A stretch of 64,000 bases of DNA from Christiangramia forsetii KT0803 (GTDB lineage: Bacteria > Bacteroidota > Bacteroidia > Flavobacteriales > Flavobacteriaceae): the NCBI RefSeq assembly GCF_000060345.1, contig NC_008571.1, positions 1,426,001 through 1,490,000 on the forward strand, in the 5' to 3' direction. Both the position numbers and the translations under genes were made by a program. Below, piece after piece: positions 60,113 to 64,000 of the stretch. Numbering within the stretch: position 1 is the first letter of the stretch; each line of letters opens with the position of its first letter. The notes below the pieces were generated by a model, which was not told where the DNA came from, ran no database searches, and was given only the letters and a program-made list of their open reading frames with translations.

Positions 60113-61534
60113 TTGGATAAAGAAGAGCACGAAAGATTTAGGGATAGTTTAGGAACAATGACCTCTGAGGGGAAACGATCCTGGGTATATCCTAAAAAGC
60201 CAGATGGGAGATTATACAAATACCGCAAATGGGTAAGTTATATTTTGCTGGTAATACTTATTGCGGCTCCTTTTATAAAAATCAACGGGAACCAGTTTCT
60301 CATGTTCAATGTGCTGGAACGTAGGTTCAATATTTTTGGAGAAATTTTCTGGCCCCAGGACTTTTACCTCTTTGTTTTGATGATGCTAATAGGCGTAGTG
60401 TTCATTTTATTGTTCACTGTAGCCTTTGGAAGAATATTTTGCGGATGGATTTGTCCGCAGACTATTTTTATGGAAATGGTTTTCCGAAGAATTGAATACT
60501 GGATAGAAGGGGACAGGGGAAAACAGATTCGGTTAGACAAGCAGAAGTGGAATGCTGAGAAGATAAGGAAAAAGGGAATAAAATGGTTTATATTTTTTGT
60601 GATCTCTTTTCTAATTGCAAATGTATTCCTGGCTTATCTTATAGGAAGTGATCGCTTACTTTTATATGTGCTGGAAGGACCGTTGGCCCATATTAGTACC
60701 CTAATCTCACTGCTTATTTTTACCGGTGTATTTTATTTTGTCTTTGCTTGGTTTCGGGAACAGGTATGCATTATCGCCTGCCCGTATGGTCGTTTACAGG
60801 GTGTTTTGCTAGATAATAAATCTATCGTTGTTGCCTACGATCACAAAAGAGGAGAAAAAGAGAAAGGAAGGGCGAAATTCAAAAAGTCTGAAGATAGAGA
60901 AGCAAGCGGAAAAGGAGACTGTATAGACTGTTTTCAATGTGTACAGGTGTGTCCTACCGGTATAGATATCAGGAATGGAACACAGCTAGAATGTGTGAAT
61001 TGTACCGCTTGTATTGATGCCTGTAACCATATGATGGATGCAGTAGATCTTCCGCAAGGTTTAATACGATACGCCAGTGAGGAGAATATTGAAAAAAATA
61101 AGAAATTTAAGTTCACTCCGCGTATCAAAGGTTATGCAGCGGTATTATTTATACTGGTTTCGATTTTAACCGGAGTGCTTTTTTTAAGAAGTGATGTAGA
61201 AGCTAATATTCTAAGACTTCCGGGGCAGCTTTACGAGCATAAGGAAGATAATATCATTAGTAATGTGTATACCTATAAGCTCATTAATAAAACTTCCAAA
61301 GATTATGAGAATGTTCAGTTTAAACTGATTTCACATGACGGAAGTATTAATACCGTGAAGGGAAGTTCAATTCTTGTTCCTGCCAATGGTTTAGCTGAAG
61401 GCACACTATTTATTGAAATAAACAGGGCGGTGCTGGAACAGGAAAAGGATAAAATTCGAATCGCAGTTTATAACGGCGATCAACTTATAGAAACTATAGC
61501 AACCACCTTTTTGGGTCCAAGGAGCTATAATTAG
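60113..61534 (+). CDS. ccoG: cbb3 oxidase assembly ferredoxin-like protein CcoG
   Basis: A 473-residue membrane iron-sulfur protein with N-terminal helices, the motifs FGRIFCGWICPQTIFME and IIACPYGRLQGVL, two 4Fe-4S motifs (CIDCFQCVQVCP and CVNCTACIDAC), a further helix and a periplasmic Ig-like domain from about 360. CcoG/FixG reduces Cu(II) for cbb3 assembly. The start is either the TTG at 60113, which keeps the conserved FRDSLGT segment, or the ATG at 60158; I prefer the TTG. Confidence 0.94.
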   Translation: MDKEEHERFRDSLGTMTSEGKRSWVYPKKPDGRLYKYRKWVSYILLVILIAAPFIKINGNQFLMFNVLERRFNIFGEIFWPQDFYLFVLMMLIGVVFILLFTVAFGRIFCGWICPQTIFMEMVFRRIEYWIEGDRGKQIRLDKQKWNAEKIRKKGIKWFIFFVISFLIANVFLAYLIGSDRLLLYVLEGPLAHISTLISLLIFTGVFYFVFAWFREQVCIIACPYGRLQGVLLDNKSIVVAYDHKRGEKEKGRAKFKKSEDREASGKGDCIDCFQCVQVCPTGIDIRNGTQLECVNCTACIDACNHMMDAVDLPQGLIRYASEENIEKNKKFKFTPRIKGYAAVLFILVSILTGVLFLRSDVEANILRLPGQLYEHKEDNIISNVYTYKLINKTSKDYENVQFKLISHDGSINTVKGSSILVPANGLAEGTLFIEINRAVLEQEKDKIRIAVYNGDQLIETIATTFLGPRSYN

Positions 61535-61733
61535 AAGTGGTTGTTTAGAAGTAAGATATGAGTATTTAGAAGTGAGAAGGTTTTATGCCTAAGGACAGAT
61601 TGTTTACAGACTAAATTTTGAAAGATCGTGCATTAGTGGCAGTTTAATAATTATTTAATGTCAGTCTGAGCGCAGTGGAAGACACTGCTAAGACAGGCTT
61701 CAAGTTAGATTAACAAGTGTAAAGTAATAAATT
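61535..61733. other. Gap within the cco gene set
   Basis: About 200 bases without a gene. It includes GTCTGAGCGCAGTGGAAGAC and a nearby AAGACAGGCTTC, a short repeat type common in flavobacterial intergenic DNA. No TGA-N6-TCA dyad is seen. It may carry a weak internal promoter for fixH. Confidence 0.4.
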
Positions 61734-62183
61734 ATGAAGATTAATTGGGGAACAGGAATCGTAATAGGAATGGTGCTATTTATTAGCTTCATCATGTATT
61801 TTGTGATAACCATGCTGAGCAGTTCAGAATTTGATCATGATTTGGTGGTGGAAGATTACTATAAAGCCGAGTTACACTACCAGCAGGAAATTGATGCTGA
61901 AGAAAATGCACTAGCATTAAAAGAACATATTCAACTTGAAAGAAATGGATCTGAACTAAAGCTGAAATTTCCTGAGCACATGAATATTAGTGAAATTGAA
62001 GGAAGCGTTAATTTCTACAGAACATCTAACAAAGAACTGGATTTTAGTATTCCTTTTAAAAAGATGGAAGAGCTGGGTTTTATAGTACCAGAAACGCAAT
62101 TGATAAAAGGCCGATGGAATATAAAAATTAGCTGGCTGCAAAATGATAAGGAATTTTTATTCAAAAAAGAAATTTTATACTAA
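61734..62183 (+). CDS. fixH: FixH/CcoH family protein
   Basis: A 149-residue protein with one N-terminal helix (about 5-27), then DLVVEDYYKAELHYQQEIDA, the hallmark of FixH, and a beta-rich periplasmic domain. FixH takes part in cbb3 oxidase assembly with FixG, FixI and FixS. Its stop codon abuts the start of the next gene. Confidence 0.9.
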   Translation: MKINWGTGIVIGMVLFISFIMYFVITMLSSSEFDHDLVVEDYYKAELHYQQEIDAEENALALKEHIQLERNGSELKLKFPEHMNISEIEGSVNFYRTSNKELDFSIPFKKMEELGFIVPETQLIKGRWNIKISWLQNDKEFLFKKEILY

Positions 62184-62906
62184 ATGCTAATTTCAGCGCT
62201 CATATTCGGATTATTGGGAAGTTTCCACTGTATTGGAATGTGCGGGCCCATAGCATTTTTGCTACCTCTGGATAGGAATAATAACTTTAATAAATTGGTG
62301 CAGATCTTTTTGTATCATTCCGGTAGGATATTTTCTTATGCGATTATTGGATTGGCTTTTGGATTGGTAGGAAAGAGCCTTTCGCTTTTTGGTTTACAAC
62401 AACAATTGTCTATCATCATTGGTGTAATAATGTTGTTATTGGTATTGATTCCGAAGCGAAAACTGGGAAAATTGAATCCTCAAAATGCAGGTTTTAAATT
62501 TGTAAAAAAACTTAAAAATCATCTAGGACAAGAGCTTAGAAAGAAACGGCCTGATACATTTTTTACCGTTGGATTTTTAAACGGTTTTCTTCCGTGCGGA
62601 TTGGTCTATATGGCTGTTTTGGGCGCAATTGCTGGAGGGAATGCGTTAGAAGGCAGTCTTTATATGGTGCTTTTTGGTTTGGGCACGGTTCCATTAATGA
62701 CAAGTGCGATTTGGCTTAGCAATATAATATCTGTAAAAAGCAGAAAATATATACGCAGATTTATACCTGTTTTTGTAGGAATTGTGGCTGTCTTATTCAT
62801 ACTTAGAGGAATGGGGTTGGGAATTCCGTACGTTTCTCCAAAACAAATTACAGAGCAGGCAACAACAAAATATGAATGTCATAGTCTTGTTGACAAGGCT
62901 AATTAA
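62184..62906 (+). CDS. TauE/SafE-family membrane protein of the cco cluster
   Basis: A 240-residue protein with six predicted helices. It has two symmetric cysteine motifs, GSFHCIGMCGPIAFLL near the start and LNGFLPCGLVYMAVLG in the middle, as in the SafE/UreH-like subgroup found next to cco genes. These cysteines are suited to copper or to thiol chemistry. It is often annotated as a sulfite exporter, but here a role in cbb3 maturation is more likely (inference from position directly after fixH). Confidence 0.85.
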   Translation: MLISALIFGLLGSFHCIGMCGPIAFLLPLDRNNNFNKLVQIFLYHSGRIFSYAIIGLAFGLVGKSLSLFGLQQQLSIIIGVIMLLLVLIPKRKLGKLNPQNAGFKFVKKLKNHLGQELRKKRPDTFFTVGFLNGFLPCGLVYMAVLGAIAGGNALEGSLYMVLFGLGTVPLMTSAIWLSNIISVKSRKYIRRFIPVFVGIVAVLFILRGMGLGIPYVSPKQITEQATTKYECHSLVDKAN

Positions 62907-62916
62907 AATAATAATT

Positions 62917-63054
62917 ATGAATTTACAAGTAATTGTTCCTTTGGTAAATTGGGGATTAGGTACCGCTATAATCGCCGTTTTCGGGATTGTTTGTGTGGTA
63001 CTGGTAATTTTAGTCGTTACTATGATAAATAGTGGTAAAGGGAAAAATAAATAG
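62917..63054 (+). CDS. 45-residue single-helix membrane peptide
   Basis: ATG at 62917, ten bases after the previous stop, opens 45 codons: a polar start (MNLQVIVPLVNWGLG), one long hydrophobic helix (about 16-37) and a lysine-rich end (SGKGKNK) that would stay in the cytoplasm. It resembles in size and layout the accessory peptides of terminal oxidases such as CcoM or CydX, but I cannot show homology. A real gene is supported by spacing and composition only. Confidence 0.55.
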   Translation: MNLQVIVPLVNWGLGTAIIAVFGIVCVVLVILVVTMINSGKGKNK

Positions 63055-63292
63055 AAAAATTCCTGCAATTTTCGCAGTGGTTGCTTTTATGTATAGGCAA
63101 TTATTAAAATCGTTATTTAAATAAAGGGAAGTTATTTCTAAAGATTTTTTATAAAAAAATACCGACTTTATAAAAATGTCACAGTAATGTTTTTATTTCA
63201 ATTTTTATTGGAATAAAATGCTATCAAATAAATCTATATATAATAAAGGCTTGAAAAAATCACTATTCTGTACTTATTCTGTACTAGGTATA

Positions 63293-63322
63293 AAAACAAA
63301 AAGCTTCACATTTCTGTGAAGC
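63293..63322 (-). terminator. Terminator downstream of the tRNA gene
   Basis: GCTTCACA (63303-63310) pairs with TGTGAAGC (63315-63322). On the minus strand the stem is followed by TTTTTGTTTTT. Confidence 0.85.
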
Positions 63323-63336
63323 CTTGATTTTACTTG

Positions 63337-63410
63337 TAGCGAGACCGAGATTTGAACTCGGGACCTCCGGGTTATGAATCCGACGCTCTAACCAACTGAG
63401 CTACCTCGCC
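63337..63410 (-). tRNA. tRNA with CAT anticodon (probably tRNA-Met elongator)
   Basis: A 74-nt cloverleaf on the minus strand: acceptor GGCGAGG with TCTCGCT, D-stem GCTC/GAGC, anticodon loop TTCATAA, T-arm CCGAG-TTCAAAT-CTCGG. CCA is not encoded. The anticodon stem TCGGA/CCCGG has an A-C mismatch next to the loop. The G1-U72-type acceptor start excludes an initiator. tRNA-Ile2 (lysidine-modified CAT) cannot be fully excluded without identity-element comparison. Confidence 0.9.
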
Positions 63411-63600
63411 GTAGTAATTCTGCAAAACTGAAATTCTTTTAAATGCCTTATGACAAAAGGCCTCGCAGGATTTCTTTATTGCGGGTGCAAATATAAAAAC
63501 AATTTGTTTTGACACAAACTTTATTTTCTAAAATATTTATTTTGATTTCTTTTTATCTTTCTAATTAATATCTATATTGCCCGAAACTAATTAATCAAGA

Positions 63601-63987
63601 ATGGAAGAAAAGATAAAATACGAAATGGAGTTTCCTATTCAAGCTTCTCCTTCATTACTATACCAATACATTTCAACTCCCTCAGGTTTAAGTGAGTGGT
63701 ATGCCGATAATGTGAATTCCCGTGGGGAGTTTTTTACTTTTATATGGGAAGGTAGTGAGGAAAAAGCAAAACTTGTGAGTAAGAAAAGTGATGAACGAAT
63801 TAAATTTAAATGGACTGATGATGAAGATACTCCTTATTTTTTCGAATTACGTATACAGGTAGATGATATAACCAAGGATGTTTCTCTTATGATTACTGAT
63901 TTTGCTGAAGATGATGAAGTGGATGAAGGTAAAATGCTTTGGGAAAATATGGTTTCAGATTTAAAACAGATTCTGGGATCGGCTTAG
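63601..63987 (+). CDS. START/SRPBCC-like domain protein
   Basis: A 128-residue protein of the START-like fold common in Bacteroidota: EFPIQASPSLLYQYISTPSG followed by LSEWYADNVNS, then alternating strands (FTFIWEGSEEKAKLVSKKSD, RIKFKWTDDEDTPYFFELRI) and a C-terminal helix (MLWENMVSDLKQILG). It probably binds a hydrophobic ligand; the ligand is unknown. Confidence 0.85.
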   Translation: MEEKIKYEMEFPIQASPSLLYQYISTPSGLSEWYADNVNSRGEFFTFIWEGSEEKAKLVSKKSDERIKFKWTDDEDTPYFFELRIQVDDITKDVSLMITDFAEDDEVDEGKMLWENMVSDLKQILGSA

Positions 63988-64000
63988 AAATCTCATTATA

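Larger units (their letters stand above)
63055..63600. other. Intergenic region holding the tRNA gene
   Basis: Apart from the tRNA and its terminator, it contains a tandem ATTCTGTACT/ATTCTGTACT repeat near 63264-63284. No protein-coding potential is recognised. Confidence 0.5.

Noticed and set aside
1-64000. CRISPR array
   Set aside because: No regularly spaced direct repeats seen anywhere; no cas genes.

Overview
The window looks like a chromosomal segment of a marine-type Flavobacteriaceae (Bacteroidota, Gramella/Salegentibacter-like). It is AT-rich, carries a SusC/SusD pair, uses TAnnTTTG-type promoter elements, and has a lipoprotein-type clade II N2O reductase and a fused cbb3 subunit CcoNO. 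Genus is inferred from general protein character only.

Layout. (1) 0-11.8 kb: a PLP acyltransferase/GNAT fusion, a small STAS-like protein, an AraC-type regulator, a small secreted protein, and a SusC-SusD-M16 peptidase operon. (2) 11.8-16.5 kb: an accessory block with about 1 kb of unexplained DNA, an XRE regulator, a two-helix membrane protein of unknown function, a complete IS3-family element and a gene remnant. (3) 16.6-22 kb: cupins, aconitase, a DUF488 protein, tryptophan 2,3-dioxygenase and a truncated haemoglobin. (4) 22-29.4 kb: a nitrosative-stress block with a divergent cbb3-like haem-copper enzyme and its dihaem cytochrome, two Rrf2 regulators, RIC, a hemerythrin and an unusual membrane protein. 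(5) 29.4-39.4 kb: a thioredoxin-like protein, a TIM-barrel-like protein and the nos cluster (nosY, nosF, nosD, nosL, a membrane protein, nosZ, a FAS1 lipoprotein, a cytochrome c lipoprotein). (6) 39.5-53.8 kb: hemN, deoC, deoD, universal stress proteins, a PAS histidine kinase next to a receiver-CRP/FNR fusion, a second truncated haemoglobin, a CoA-transferase and a YceI-porin-YceI cluster. (7) 54-63 kb: ccoI-ccoS-ccoNO-ccoQ-ccoP-ccoG-fixH-SafE plus a 45-residue membrane peptide. (8) A tRNA with CAT anticodon and a START-like protein.

How it works together. Reading the promoters by eye, ten of them carry a TGA-N6-TCA dyad (best form ATATGA-N6-TCATAT). In every one a TTTG-like element lies exactly 35 bp from the dyad centre, the geometry of a class II CRP/FNR activator site near -41.5. 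The ten promoters serve ccoI, ccoS-NOQP, hemN, the cytochrome c-nosZ operon, ric, the TIM-barrel-like gene, two universal stress genes, a membrane protein/haemoglobin operon and the YceI operon. The likely reader is the protein at 45.0-46.1 kb, in which a two-component receiver is fused directly to a CRP/FNR module. It sits beside a kinase whose PAS domain keeps the positions of the FixL haem ligand and distal arginine. This would be the rhizobial FixL-FixJ-FixK cascade with FixJ and FixK merged into one protein (inference). A second dyad (GGAYAA-N2-TTATCC) precedes both rrf2 genes. It recurs 19-20 bp upstream of the TGA-N6-TCA dyad in the ric and nosZ-operon promoters, which suggests a second, Rrf2-mediated signal (NO or Fe-S status). 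The divergent haem-copper operon has the Rrf2-type box but no TGA-N6-TCA box, so it is a candidate NO-handling enzyme. No canonical nir, nar, cNor or qNor gene is present in the window.
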